This document shows, piece after piece, positions 23,780 through 33,504 of a stretch of DNA of 64,000 nt. Origin of the DNA: Propionibacteriaceae bacterium. Its GTDB lineage: Bacteria; Actinomycetota; Actinomycetes; Propionibacteriales; Propionibacteriaceae. The DNA lies in NCBI GenBank assembly GCA_009780915.1, contig WQZD01000011.1, forward strand, positions 21,044-85,043. The letters are read 5' to 3'. Position numbers and translations under genes: made by a program. The notes below the pieces were generated by a model. The model did not search any database and had not been told where the DNA came from. It saw nothing but the letters and a program-made list of their open reading frames with translations. Each line of letters starts with the position of its first letter. Within the stretch, counting starts at the first letter, position 1.

Positions 23780-25516
23780 ATGACTACATCCGACACGCTA
23801 GAGCTTCCAGAGGCTGACCACCCAGACACGTCCAGCGCGAAGCCGGGGCCCGTCTTCCCAGAATTGAGCCATGCCCAGATTCTGGAGATCCTCTCGGGCC
23901 TGCTCATAGCGTTGTTCGTGGCGAACCTCGCCGGCACCATCACAGGCACCGCCTTGCCGAGAATCACGGCAGCCCTGAAAGCCGACGAGCAGCAGTACAT
24001 GTGGGTCGTCACCGCCACGCTGCTGGCGTCCACCGCGTCCACACCCATCTGGGGCAAACTCGCCGACCTGTTCAACAAGAAGAAGTTGCTCATGGCCGGA
24101 TTGGTGATCTTCATCGCCGGGTCCGCGTTGTCGGGCTCCGCCACCGATCCCCTCTTCCTGATCGGCTCCCGTGCCGTTCAGGGCATCGGGCTGGGGGCCA
24201 TGATGGCCCTGGTCCAGGCGATCATCGGCACCATCATCCCGCCTCGTCAGCGGGGGCGGTACATGGCGTACACGGGCGCCACCATGGCCATCGCCACCGT
24301 CATCGGACCCCTCGTCGGAGGCTTCCTCGTGGACGCCCCCCATCTGGGATGGCGTTGGTGCTTCTGGTCGGCCGTGCCGATCGCCGTCATCGCGCTGGTC
24401 ATCCTCCAGCTCAAACTCGAAGTCCCTCTCTTCCGCCGCGAGGGCGCGAAGGTCGACTGGGTGGGCGCAGGCCTGATCACCGCGGCCGTGTCCAGCCTGT
24501 TGGTCTGGATCTCCTTCGTCACCAAGGACTACGACTGGATCTCCTGGCAGACCTTCGCCCTGGTGGGCTTCACCCTCGTCGCCGCCGTCGTGCTCGTCTT
24601 CGTCGAGTCGAAGGTCCATGACCCCATCATCCCCCTGAAGATCGTCACCACCCGTACGACCGCTTTGGCCATCCTGGCGTCCATGTCGGTGGGCGTGGGC
24701 ATGTTCGGCGCCTCCGTCTTCCTCTCCCAGTACTTCCAACTGGGTCGTGGCATGACCCCCACGGCATCCGGCCTGATGAACACCCCCATGATGGCCGGAG
24801 TCCTCATCTCCTCCCTGGTCATCGGCCGTCTCGTGACCCGCTTCGGGGTATGGAAGCCCTTCGTCGTCCTCGGATCGATCCTGTTGACCGTCGGATTCGG
24901 GCTCCTGTCCACCATCACCGCCACCACGTCGTACTGGGCCATCGGAGGCTTCATGGTCCTCGCCGGGTTGGGCTTGGGCATGACCATGCAGAACCTGGTG
25001 TTGGCCGTGCAGAACTCCATCTCGATCCACGACGTCGGCGCAGCCACCGCCTCGGTGACCTTCTTCCGCTCCTTGGGCGGCGCGGTGGGGATCCAGGTCC
25101 TCGGCTTCTTCTTCGAGACCCGCTTGAAGAGCCTGATCACCTCCGGGTCCCCCGACGTGGTCACGCAGGCGGTCATGACGGACGTGACGGCCGATCCGTC
25201 GCTCGCGGCGACCTGCTCAGGTTTCGCGACGGCCACACCGGAGCAACTCGTCCAGATCGAGGCGTCATGCCCGAACACCAGCGAGCTTCTGCACGACCTG
25301 TCGATGGTGCAGAACGCCGGTGGGACCTCCATGGACCTCAGCCAGTTCCAGTACGTCCCCTTCCGCACCCTGATCGAGCAGTCGATCGGCAACACGATCG
25401 GCCATCTCTTCCTGATCGGGGCCATCGTGTCGGGACTGTCCATCATCGCCATCGCGTTCATGCGCTCCACCAAGCTGCGCACCCGTTTCGAGGACTCGTC
25501 GGCCAAGGAACACTGA
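23780..25516 (+). CDS. MFS multidrug efflux transporter, DHA2 family (14 TM)
   Basis: A 578-aa proton-driven exporter. The 14-helix DHA2 layout is visible: motif A region GKLADLFNKKKLL, motif B LIGSRAVQGIGLGAMMALVQAI, motif C GPLVGGFLVD, and an extended loop before the last helix pair (about 455-530) that contains cysteines (AATCSGF, EASCPNT). ATG 23780 follows AAAGGA. Cotranscribed with the marR gene; the likely role is export of a toxic compound that is also the MarR ligand. No terminator seen before the tandem repeats. Confidence 0.9.
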   Translation: MTTSDTLELPEADHPDTSSAKPGPVFPELSHAQILEILSGLLIALFVANLAGTITGTALPRITAALKADEQQYMWVVTATLLASTASTPIWGKLADLFNKKKLLMAGLVIFIAGSALSGSATDPLFLIGSRAVQGIGLGAMMALVQAIIGTIIPPRQRGRYMAYTGATMAIATVIGPLVGGFLVDAPHLGWRWCFWSAVPIAVIALVILQLKLEVPLFRREGAKVDWVGAGLITAAVSSLLVWISFVTKDYDWISWQTFALVGFTLVAAVVLVFVESKVHDPIIPLKIVTTRTTALAILASMSVGVGMFGASVFLSQYFQLGRGMTPTASGLMNTPMMAGVLISSLVIGRLVTRFGVWKPFVVLGSILLTVGFGLLSTITATTSYWAIGGFMVLAGLGLGMTMQNLVLAVQNSISIHDVGAATASVTFFRSLGGAVGIQVLGFFFETRLKSLITSGSPDVVTQAVMTDVTADPSLAATCSGFATATPEQLVQIEASCPNTSELLHDLSMVQNAGGTSMDLSQFQYVPFRTLIEQSIGNTIGHLFLIGAIVSGLSIIAIAFMRSTKLRTRFEDSSAKEH

Positions 25517-25529
25517 CAGCGAGGGTCCC

Positions 25530-25733
25530 GGGGTCGGGCTGACCTCGGGGCAGGCTGACCCCGGGATCGCACTGACCCCGGGGTCGCGCTGTTCCCGGGG
25601 TCGCGCTGTTCCCGGGGTCGCGCTGTTCCCGGGGTCGCCCTGTTCCCGGGTCGCCCTGTTCCCGGGTCGGACAGACCTGGGGGTCGCACCGATCGCGCGG
25701 TCGCACTGATCGTGGGTCGGACGGACGGCGCGG
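25530..25733. repeat. 17-bp GC-rich tandem repeat array
   Basis: About eleven units of 16-17 bp. Three consecutive exact copies of TCGCGCTGTTCCCGGGG (25584-25634), two 16-bp copies TCGCCCTGTTCCCGGG (25635-25666), and diverged copies on both sides, all starting TCG. Each unit contains CCCGGG or CCCCGGGG. It fills the gap between the MFS gene and the holA promoter. Translated it gives only low-complexity peptides, so I treat it as intergenic. Confidence 0.85.
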
Positions 25734-25746
25734 TCGGATCGTACGG

Positions 25747-25752
25747 CATACT
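25747..25752 (+). promoter_or_regulatory. -10 element, leaderless holA promoter
   Basis: CATACT, one mismatch from TATACT, 7 nt before GTG 25760. Confidence 0.35.
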
Positions 25753-25759
25753 TAGACGC

Positions 25760-26740
25760 GTGGCGCATGACATGTACGGACGACTGACCCTCATCACAGG
25801 GCCGGAGCAGTTCCTCGCCGAGCGGGAGATGGCGCGGTGTGTGACCCAGGCACAGGCCCAATCGCCCGACGCGGCGGTGACCACGGCCTCCGCGGCGGAT
25901 CTGGATCCGGCCATGCTGGAGCAGATGACGGGGACCGACCTGTTCTCGTCCATGTCGATCGCGTGCGTCACCGGTGCGGAGAAGACCCCCAAGGATATCG
26001 AGCCCCGGCTCACCGCCCTCCTGGCCCAGATTCCGGACAACACGGCCCTGATCGTGACGCACGCCGGAGGCAACCAGGGCAAGGCCCTGCTCATGGCGCT
26101 GACCAAGGCTGCCGGCGCCATCCTCGAGTGCCCCGCGATCAAGCCGGGGAAACTGGCGAGTTTCGTCGACCAAGAGGTACGCGCGGGCGGCAAGCGGATC
26201 GGGGCGGACGCGGCACAGAGCCTCGTCGACTCCGTCGGCCAGGACACGCGCAGCCTGGCCGCGGCCGTGTCCCAACTGACCTCCGACACCGACGAGGACC
26301 TGATCTCCTTGGCGGTCGTGAATCAGTACTTCGCCGGACGTGCGACGGTGACCTCCTACGCGGTCAGCGACGACGCCCTGGCCGGCAAAGTCGGGGAAGC
26401 CATCTTCAAACTACGCTGGGCCCTGTCCACTGGCGTGAGCCATGTCCTGATCACCTCCGCCCTGGCTGCCTCCTTGCGGCAGACAGGCCGATACCTGGCT
26501 CTGTCCCGGACCGGTCGCCCGTCTCCGGACGAGGTCGGCGTCCCGGCATGGAAGATGAGGACCATCTCCGCCGTGGCCAGTTCCTGGTCGGAACGCAGTG
26601 TGGCAGCCGCCATCCGGGCCGTCAGCCAGGCCGACGCCCAGATCAAGGGAGCAGCTCAGGACCCTGATTTCGCCCTGGAGCGACTGATCATCCGTCTGGC
26701 GTCCATCCGACGCGCATCCCATCAGTCTCCGACCCCCTGA
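25760..26740 (+). CDS. holA: DNA polymerase III subunit delta
   Basis: A 326-aa clamp-loader delta subunit. LTLITGPEQFLAEREM (the degenerate P-loop region of HolA), LLAQIPDNTALIVTHAGG and the conserved C-terminal layout (FKLRWALSTGVSHVLITSALAAS; a helical collar) are characteristic. It opens the beta clamp within the loader. GTG 25760 is chosen from the -10 hexamer; ATG 25772 (MYGRLTLI) also works. In many actinobacteria holA follows comEC on the same strand; here it is convergent with comEC, separated by 72 bp, and has the repeat array upstream. Confidence 0.88.
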   Translation: MAHDMYGRLTLITGPEQFLAEREMARCVTQAQAQSPDAAVTTASAADLDPAMLEQMTGTDLFSSMSIACVTGAEKTPKDIEPRLTALLAQIPDNTALIVTHAGGNQGKALLMALTKAAGAILECPAIKPGKLASFVDQEVRAGGKRIGADAAQSLVDSVGQDTRSLAAAVSQLTSDTDEDLISLAVVNQYFAGRATVTSYAVSDDALAGKVGEAIFKLRWALSTGVSHVLITSALAASLRQTGRYLALSRTGRPSPDEVGVPAWKMRTISAVASSWSERSVAAAIRAVSQADAQIKGAAQDPDFALERLIIRLASIRRASHQSPTP

Positions 26741-26812
26741 GGCCACCACCCGAGCCGCATGCCCCGCGCACACACCTGAACGCCCCACACGTCCGCGGAG
26801 AGCAGATCCTTG

Positions 26813-29140
26813 TCATTTCCCGGTGGTGATCGACCACGAGGACTCGTGCGCGATCGCCATGGACCCATGTTCATCGGTTCGTACCACCTCCATCCCATCG
26901 TTGACCAGCTCCTTCACGGTCTTGTCCGCTGGATGCCCGTAGGGGTTGCCCGCCCCCACACCGATCAGAGCGATCGTGGCGCCCGTCGCCCGGAGGAAAT
27001 CCGGGTCTTGCCGAGAAGACCCGTGATGGGGAACTTTGAGAATGTCCACTTTCAACTCATCTCCATAGGCCAAGGCGGCTCGCTGTCCATCCACCTCGAC
27101 GTCCCCGGTGTCGAGGAGGCTCATCTGGGGGGTGTCGAACCTGAGTATCAGGGACTCGTTGTTCTCCGCCGAGGACTCCTCACCGTTGCTGGCCGAACCG
27201 GTCGACTGCCACGCCGACACGACCGTGACATGGACCTGCCCCACCTGGGCCGTCATCCCCGTGAACCCCACCGTCACCGGAATGCCCCGTTTCTGCGCCT
27301 GCGCCCTCACGTCCGTGTCATCACCCCCGCCACGAGGGACGAGGAGCGACCCCACGGCGAACGCGTCCAGCACCTCCCGCAGCGCTCCGGCGTGGTCGGC
27401 GTGGAAATGAGTGAGCACCAGGACGGGAATCTCGTGGATCCCCAATCGGCTCAGGCACCCCACCACGGACCCCCCTTCAGGCCCCACGTCGATCACCAGG
27501 GCCTGATCGCCCCCGGAGTGGACGGCGACCGCGTCGCCTTGTCCGACGTCACAGGCGGCGACCGTCCACGCCTGGCCCGGCCAGCCCGGTTGGAACGGCG
27601 GCACCAGCATCCCCGCCACCATGACGGCCGTGGCCGTGGCGACGGTCCACAGCCGGCTCAGCACGACCGGCATGAGCCAGGCCACCACCCCACAGACGAG
27701 GGTGACCACGACCAACCCGGCCACACTCGTGGGCCAGGGATGCGAGGCGCCCGGAAGGACGGCCAAGTGATGGGCCACGCTCAGGATCGGCTGCGCGCAC
27801 CAGCCTGCGACGTACCCGGCCCAGGACGCGACCGTGGCGCTGACCGGTGACGTGATGGCGGCCACCAGCCCGATCACCGTGGCGGGCGCCACCCAGGGGC
27901 TCGCTGCGGCGTTGGCCGCCAATCCAGCGATGCTGACGCTGCCCGACAACCAACAGATGACTGGTTGGGTGGCCACCTGCGCCGCCAACGGGATCGCCAT
28001 GGCCTCAGCCGCCCACAGCGGCAGCCACCGGTTGAGGACGGCCGTCCATCGGCGACCCCACACGATGATTCCCACGCACGCCAGCACCGACAGGCAGAAA
28101 CCCACCGATCGGCTCATCCACGGATCGATCCAGCACAAACCGGTGACGGCCAGGCACGCAGCGGCGATGCCCGACCCCGAGCCTCGTCCCACTGCCATCA
28201 ACGTCACGACCCCCATGGCCGCCGCCCTCAGCACGCTCGGTTCCGAGTGGCACAAGGCGATGAACACCACCACACCGATGACTGACACGAGCGTGAGCCA
28301 CCTCCCACGCACCCCACATCGACGAGCCAGCACCGAGAGGAAGGACAACAGGATCGCCAGATTGGCCCCCGACACCGCCATGAGATGGAGCAGACCCGTG
28401 ACACGGAACTCGTCGTTCATGGAGGTGGAGATGGCGGAGACGTCGCCCACCACCAAGGCCGGCACCAACGACGCCTGGTCAGGAGGGTTGCCTCCCATGG
28501 CGTCGCTCAACCCGCTCCTCATGGACTCGATGACGCGTTGCCACAGCGGAGGGCCCCGTATGAGGTGAGACTGCGACACCGGGGACAGCACGGCCGCCGT
28601 CCCGTCACTGACATCGGAGACTCCCAGACGCACGGTGACGTCCACGACGGACCCTGGCGCGTACTCCAGCCACTGCTGAGCGAAAGAGCTGGGGACCAGC
28701 AGGACGACGGGTTGGCGCATGGTCATCGCGTCACCGGCGACAACGCCCCGCAGACACACGGCGTTCACCACGGCCATGCCCCAGGATGGGGACGCCCGAG
28801 AGGATTGGACGTCGACCCACACGTCGACCACGGATCGCGACTGAGCGCCCTTCGCCAAGGGACTATGCTCCAGACTCAGCACTCGTTCCCCGCCCACGAC
28901 GGCGCACGACGCCAGCATCACGGCGGCCACCAGCACGCGCAGGGCCCGACCACGGGCGGCGCCGGAACGAGGCGCTCCACGCGCGAGGACACCGGCCAGC
29001 ACGCCGGCGGCGAGAGCGCCCGCCCCGACGACCTCCGCCCCCCATACCCACCCGGTGACCACCCACATCCCCGCCCACACGGCGCAGGCCGGGACGAGCA
29101 TCCGCAGATCCCACGCCGTCACAGATCGAGTCTCATCCAT
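26813..29140 (-). CDS. comEC: ComEC/Rec2 DNA-uptake channel with MBL domain
   Basis: A 775-aa membrane protein. Order: N-terminal hydrophobic helices and DUF4131-type part (about 1-200), the Competence domain with many helices (about 225-500; GLLHLMAVSGANLAIL is the hallmark), and a C-terminal metallo-beta-lactamase domain (about 520-775) with LTHFHADHAG, LLDTGD and KVPHHGSSRQD. ComEC forms the inner-membrane channel for transforming DNA; the MBL domain may degrade the non-transported strand. Both metal motifs are intact. It follows comEA by 8 nt. No type IV pilus genes lie in this window. Confidence 0.9.
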   Translation of the reverse strand: MDETRSVTAWDLRMLVPACAVWAGMWVVTGWVWGAEVVGAGALAAGVLAGVLARGAPRSGAARGRALRVLVAAVMLASCAVVGGERVLSLEHSPLAKGAQSRSVVDVWVDVQSSRASPSWGMAVVNAVCLRGVVAGDAMTMRQPVVLLVPSSFAQQWLEYAPGSVVDVTVRLGVSDVSDGTAAVLSPVSQSHLIRGPPLWQRVIESMRSGLSDAMGGNPPDQASLVPALVVGDVSAISTSMNDEFRVTGLLHLMAVSGANLAILLSFLSVLARRCGVRGRWLTLVSVIGVVVFIALCHSEPSVLRAAAMGVVTLMAVGRGSGSGIAAACLAVTGLCWIDPWMSRSVGFCLSVLACVGIIVWGRRWTAVLNRWLPLWAAEAMAIPLAAQVATQPVICWLSGSVSIAGLAANAAASPWVAPATVIGLVAAITSPVSATVASWAGYVAGWCAQPILSVAHHLAVLPGASHPWPTSVAGLVVVTLVCGVVAWLMPVVLSRLWTVATATAVMVAGMLVPPFQPGWPGQAWTVAACDVGQGDAVAVHSGGDQALVIDVGPEGGSVVGCLSRLGIHEIPVLVLTHFHADHAGALREVLDAFAVGSLLVPRGGGDDTDVRAQAQKRGIPVTVGFTGMTAQVGQVHVTVVSAWQSTGSASNGEESSAENNESLILRFDTPQMSLLDTGDVEVDGQRAALAYGDELKVDILKVPHHGSSRQDPDFLRATGATIALIGVGAGNPYGHPADKTVKELVNDGMEVVRTDEHGSMAIAHESSWSITTGK

Positions 29141-29148
29141 CGTCGACC

Positions 29149-29928
29149 TCACACGCTCACGTACGGCTCGATCTGGGCGAAGGTCTTGGGACCGATCCCG
29201 TCCACCTCCTGGAGTTGGGTCACGGACGCGAACGCCCCGTTCTTGGCCCTCCACGCCAGGATGGCTTTGGCCGTCACAGGCCCCACGCCGGGGAGAGTCT
29301 CCAACTGTGCTTGGGTGGCCTGGTTGAGGTTGACCATCGGCGAGGCCGCGGTCGTGGACACCCCGGGAGCATCCCCCGCGACCCCCTGTCTGACTTGCCC
29401 GAGAGGGTGGCTCGTGGTTCCGATCTGGATCTGGCATCCGTCCACCAGCACGGCGGCCAGGTTCAGGTCGTCCGGATCGGCGTCGGGCGCGAACCCGCCC
29501 GCGGCGTTGATCGCGTCGATGACCCGGGCGCCGACGGGCACGGTGATCACCCCCGGGCGCTGCACCGCGCCGACGACATGCACGAACCACATCGCCGTCG
29601 GGGTGGCCGGAAGGGTTGGCGACGCCTCGGCCCATGTCGGGGTGGCGACCGGCTCGTCGACCGACACGGCCCTCGCCCGCATCACCGTCCACGTGGCCAG
29701 GATGACAGCCGCCAACGCCAAGGCTGACACGACCTTCATGTGTTGTCCCGTGAAATGGCGGACACGACCAGCCACCCCCGTCGCCCCACGCCGCGCATGC
29801 TCCGGCTCATGGTGGTCATGAGAGTCACGAGGCGCCCGACCTGACGGGTCCGAGCGCTCCAGGTCGTCGAATTGCAGGCCCAAGCGAGCCACATAGGAAT
29901 GCGGCTGAGGCTCCTGGTTCGTCTTCAC
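29149..29928 (-). CDS. comEA: ComEA family DNA-binding protein
   Basis: A 259-aa protein: an N-terminal cytoplasmic stretch of about 65 residues rich in His, Asp and Arg, one membrane helix (VVSALALAAVILATWTV), a SLBB domain (WFVHVVGAVQRPGVITVPVGA), and a C-terminal helix-hairpin-helix pair (NLNQATQAQLETLPGVGP, LQEVDGIGPKTFAQI). ComEA captures double-stranded DNA outside the membrane and passes it to ComEC. The pair of DnaA boxes at 29979-30018 is just upstream of its start, in its probable promoter region. Confidence 0.9.
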   Translation of the reverse strand: MKTNQEPQPHSYVARLGLQFDDLERSDPSGRAPRDSHDHHEPEHARRGATGVAGRVRHFTGQHMKVVSALALAAVILATWTVMRARAVSVDEPVATPTWAEASPTLPATPTAMWFVHVVGAVQRPGVITVPVGARVIDAINAAGGFAPDADPDDLNLAAVLVDGCQIQIGTTSHPLGQVRQGVAGDAPGVSTTAASPMVNLNQATQAQLETLPGVGPVTAKAILAWRAKNGAFASVTQLQEVDGIGPKTFAQIEPYVSV

Positions 29929-29978
29929 ACCAGGACTATGGTCGCCGAGACACCGGAAGTGTCAGGATCACGCCCATC

Positions 29979-30018
29979 TGTGGATAACTTGGCACACGTC
30001 CATCATCCCTGTGGACAG
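29979..30018 (+). promoter_or_regulatory. DnaA-box pair upstream of comEA
   Basis: TGTGGATAA (29979-29987) is an exact complement of the DnaA box TTATCCACA; a second near-box, TGTGGACAG, starts 31 nt later (30010-30018). The first is part of an 18-nt sequence, TGTGGATAACTTGGCACA, repeated exactly at 34527. It sits in the 154-bp gap between comEA and leuS, about 50 nt before the comEA ATG. Confidence 0.55.
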
Positions 30019-30082
30019 AGACACCTGCGCCGACGGGCACAGCCGACCCTGTCACCCACGTGACAAGGATCGACGCAAGACG

Positions 30083-32557
30083 TCAGCCCTCGGGGACGAT
30101 CGACACCATCTTGGGCGCACGGACGATGATCTTGGCCACGGGACGATCCGCGAGGAACTTCCTCACGTTCTCGTCGGCCAGCGCCACTCGTTCGGCCTCC
30201 TCATCGGTGATGTCGGCCGCCACGTCGATCTTGGCCCGTACCTTCCCCTGGACCTGGACCGCCATCGTCACCGTCAGCGCAGCCCGCAACTGGGGATCCA
30301 CCTGCGGCCAGGACGCCTGTGCCACCGACGGACGGTGCCCCAGGATCTCCCACATCTCCTCGGCGACGTAGGGAGCGAACAAGGACAAGGCGATCGCCGT
30401 CCATTCGACGGCCTCGCGCACGGCGGGGTCGGCCCCGCCGACGCCGGAGTCGATCGCTTTCCGGGTGGCGTTGACCAACTCCATCAGCCTCGCCACACAC
30501 ACGTTGAAACGTCGCATGTCGAGCAGGTCGGTCACCTCGCCTAGGACCCGGTGGGTGACGCGGCGCATGTCCTGGTCACCCGTGGCCGGGTCGACGCCCG
30601 CCTCGGACGTGACGTCGCCCGCCAGGCGCCAGGCCCGTTGGAGGAACCGCAGAGTCGCCGACGGAGACACGTCCGCCCAGTCGATGTCGTCCTCGGGCGG
30701 GCCCGCGAAGACGACGGTGGTCCGGATGGCGTCGACGCCGTACTGGTCGATCTGGGCGCCCAAGTCCACGCCGTTGCCCAAGGACTTGGACATGGCCTTG
30801 CCCTGGTTGATGACCTGCCCTTGGTTCATCAAGCGCGTGAACGGCTCGGTGAAGTCGATGAGCTTCAGGTCGTACAACACCTTGGTGAAGAAACGGGAGT
30901 ACAGGAGGTGCAGGATCGCGTGCTCGACCCCGCCCACGTACTGGTCGACAGGCATCCAGCGTGCCACGTCCGCCCGCTCGAAAGCGTTGCTCGTGTCGCG
31001 CGGGGAGCAGTACCGATAGTAGTACCAGGAGGAGTCGACGAAGGTGTCCATGGTGTCGGCGTCCCGGGTGGCCGGCCCCCCGCAGGTCGGGCAGGTGGTC
31101 GTGACCCAGTCAGTGGCGCCGGCCAGGGGGGAGATCCCCTTCGGGGCCAGTTCGGCGCCCCGCAAGTCCGGCAGTTCGACAGGCAACTGATCGAGGGGGA
31201 CGGGAACCTCCCCGTCGACGGGACAGTGGATGATCGGGATGGGGCAGCCCCAGAAGCGCTGACGAGACAACAGCCAGTCGCGCAGGCGATACGTGACCGC
31301 CCGCCGGCCAGTGCCGTCGCGCTCCAGCTTCTCGCCGATCACCGCGATTCCGGACTTCTTGTCCGCCAGGCCGTCCAGGTCGCCGGAGTTGACGTACACC
31401 CCGTTACCAGCGGTGGCGATGCCCGATTCGCACGGGTCGGCCTCGCCGGTGTCGATGACCATGCGGACCGTGAGCCCGTGCGCGGTGGCGAAATCCAGGT
31501 CACGCTGGTCATGCGCGGGCACAGCCATGATCGCGCCTGTGCCGTACTCGCTCAAGACGTAGTCAGCCGCCCACATGGGGATCGACTCCCCCGTCAACGG
31601 ATTGATCGCGTGGCGGCCGAGGAAGACGCCCGTCTTCGGCCTGTCCGTGGACTGGCGCTCGATCTCGGTCACCTGTTTGGTCTTGTCGAGATAGACCTCG
31701 AAGTCAGCGCGGCAGTCGTCCGAGACGAGTTCGGCGGCGAGTTCGCTGTCAGGCGCCACCACCATGAAGGTCGCGCCGTACAGGGTGTCAGGACGTGTGG
31801 TGAACACCGTCACCGGCTCGTCCCTGCCCTCCACGGGGAAGTCGACGTACGCGCCCTCGGAGCGCCCGATCCAGTTGCGTTGCATGGCGAGCACCCGGTC
31901 CGGCCATTTCCCTTCCAACTCGACCATGTCGTCGAGCAGGCGCTGGGCGTAGGCCGTGATCTTGAAGTACCACTGAGTCAACTGCCGTTTCGTCACCGCG
32001 GAGTGGCACCTCTCGCACTCCCCTTGGACGACCTGTTCGTTGGCCAGGACCGTCTGGCAACTCGGACACCAGTTGACGTAACTGGCCTTGCGATAGGCCA
32101 GTCCCATCTCATGGAATTTCAGGAAGAGCCACTGCGTCCATCGGTAGTACTCGGCGTCAGAGGTGTGCAAACGCCTCGACCAGTCCACCGACAGGCCGTA
32201 TCGACGGAAGGATCGCGCCTGGGTCTCGATGTTGGCATAGGTCCATTCGGAAGGATGGGTCCCATGGGCGATGGCGGCGTTCTCGGCCGGCAGGCCGAAG
32301 GAGTCCCACCCCAGGGGATGGAGGACGTCGAACCCCTGCAACTTCCAGTACCGGGCGACGATGTCGCCCATGACGAAGGCTTCGGCATGGCCCATGTGCA
32401 AGTCGCCCGAGGGGTACGGGAACATGTCGAGAACGTACTTGCGCCGTTTCGTCCCGTCGTCGAGCGGGCGGAAAGTCTGGTGCTCGGACCAGTACGCCTG
32501 CCACTTCTCCTGGGCCGCCTGCGCGTCGTATTCTGCCGGAGCGGTCTGGTCGCTCAC
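30083..32557 (-). CDS. leuS: Leucyl-tRNA synthetase
   Basis: An 824-aa class I aminoacyl-tRNA synthetase, bacterial type. HIGH motif in [18 protein letters not shown]1 editing domain with [17 protein letters not shown], zinc-binding CxxC pairs ([22 protein letters not shown]), KMSKS motif as [11 protein letters not shown], and the C-terminal anticodon-binding domain. GTG 32557 follows GGAAGGAGAGG. It lies upstream of comEA on the same strand, the usual actinobacterial leuS-comEA-comEC order, with a 154-bp gap holding the DnaA boxes. No T-box motif was recognised in the leader. Confidence 0.96.
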   Translation of the reverse strand: MSDQTAPAEYDAQAAQEKWQAYWSEHQTFRPLDDGTKRRKYVLDMFPYPSGDLHMGHAEAFVMGDIVARYWKLQGFDVLHPLGWDSFGLPAENAAIAHGTHPSEWTYANIETQARSFRRYGLSVDWSRRLHTSDAEYYRWTQWLFLKFHEMGLAYRKASYVNWCPSCQTVLANEQVVQGECERCHSAVTKRQLTQWYFKITAYAQRLLDDMVELEGKWPDRVLAMQRNWIGRSEGAYVDFPVEGRDEPVTVFTTRPDTLYGATFMVVAPDSELAAELVSDDCRADFEVYLDKTKQVTEIERQSTDRPKTGVFLGRHAINPLTGESIPMWAADYVLSEYGTGAIMAVPAHDQRDLDFATAHGLTVRMVIDTGEADPCESGIATAGNGVYVNSGDLDGLADKKSGIAVIGEKLERDGTGRRAVTYRLRDWLLSRQRFWGCPIPIIHCPVDGEVPVPLDQLPVELPDLRGAELAPKGISPLAGATDWVTTTCPTCGGPATRDADTMDTFVDSSWYYYRYCSPRDTSNAFERADVARWMPVDQYVGGVEHAILHLLYSRFFTKVLYDLKLIDFTEPFTRLMNQGQVINQGKAMSKSLGNGVDLGAQIDQYGVDAIRTTVVFAGPPEDDIDWADVSPSATLRFLQRAWRLAGDVTSEAGVDPATGDQDMRRVTHRVLGEVTDLLDMRRFNVCVARLMELVNATRKAIDSGVGGADPAVREAVEWTAIALSLFAPYVAEEMWEILGHRPSVAQASWPQVDPQLRAALTVTMAVQVQGKVRAKIDVAADITDEEAERVALADENVRKFLADRPVAKIIVRAPKMVSIVPEG

Positions 32558-32806
32558 GTCCTCTCCTTCCGTCGACAAGGTGTGAAACCTCGTTTCCCAC
32601 CGGGACTTGGGGCGGCGACGGCATCTCCACGGACGCCTGGGCGCCGACCGGCCCACCGGGTGATTCTACTGCCCCACGCACATCCTGGTGGATTCCGTCT
32701 GGAGAGCGAAGCCCCTGGACACGAGCGCCGACCCGCCCAGACGACGCCAGGATCGGCAAGGCTACCCTTGGTTGAACACGCGCATATTCGGGATCACCAT
32801 AGAGGC

Positions 32807-33496
32807 ATGACCGACAGGTCGACCACGTTGTTCTCCAAACTGAACTGGTTGCGCGCGGGTGTCTTGGGGGCCACCGATGGCATCGTGTCCATCGCTGGAA
32901 TCGTCATGGGCATGGCCGCGGCCACGTCCAACTCATCCGCGCTGTTCATCGCCGGACTCGCAGGCCTGGTCGCGGGAGCGTTGTCCATGGCAGGCGGGGA
33001 ATACGTCTCGGTCTCCAGCCAGAAGGACACCGAACTGGCAGCCGTGGAGAAGGTGCGCGACATCCTCGCCGAGGATCCCGACCAAGCCTTGTCCGACCTG
33101 GCCCACTCCTTTCAAGCCCAAGGCCTGAGCCCTGACCTGGCCGCCCAGGTCGCCCAATCCTTGTCAGACCACGACGCCGTCACGGCGCAGACCCAGGCTC
33201 GCTACGGCATCTCCGCGCACGAACAGAACTCGCCCTGGATGGCGGCCCTCGCGTCCTTCAGCTCCTTCGTCGTGGGCGCGGTGATCCCCCTCCTCGCGAT
33301 GGTGTGCTCCCCCGCCCGTGCTCGGATCCCTGCGACGATCGTCGCCGTCATGGTCGCGCTCGCCCTCACCGGGTGGATCTCGGCATGGCTGGGCCAGTCC
33401 AGCATCCCCAAAGCGCTCGCGCGCAACTGCGTCGTGGGCGCGGCGACCATGGCGATCACGTACATCGTGGGAAACATGGTGGGGATCCACCTGTGA
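32807..33496 (+). CDS. VIT1/CCC1 family iron/manganese transporter
   Basis: A 229-aa membrane protein with five helices. GATDGIVSIAGIVMGMAAA and GALSMAGGEYVSVSSQKDTE (helices 1-2 with the metal-binding Gly/Met/Glu positions) are the VIT signature, followed by a cytoplasmic charged region (about 72-145) rich in Asp/Glu that binds metals in plant VIT1, and three C-terminal helices. It likely exports Fe2+ or Mn2+ from the cytoplasm. AGAGG is almost adjacent to ATG 32807. It ends 8 nt before the convergent DUF4192 gene. Confidence 0.88.
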   Translation: MTDRSTTLFSKLNWLRAGVLGATDGIVSIAGIVMGMAAATSNSSALFIAGLAGLVAGALSMAGGEYVSVSSQKDTELAAVEKVRDILAEDPDQALSDLAHSFQAQGLSPDLAAQVAQSLSDHDAVTAQTQARYGISAHEQNSPWMAALASFSSFVVGAVIPLLAMVCSPARARIPATIVAVMVALALTGWISAWLGQSSIPKALARNCVVGAATMAITYIVGNMVGIHL

Positions 33497-33504
33497 CGTG
33501 ATCC

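Noticed and set aside
25530..25733. CRISPR array
   Set aside because: Units are contiguous 17-bp repeats with no unique spacers, and no cas genes are present.
25265..26275. Minus-strand frame encoding repeated NSATPGTARPREQ-like peptides
   Set aside because: This is the translation of the 17-bp tandem array plus the antisense of holA, not a repeat protein.
32558..32700. T-box leader of leuS
   Set aside because: No AGGGUGGNACCGCG antiterminator core could be found; GGTGGGAAACGAGG is only a weak resemblance.
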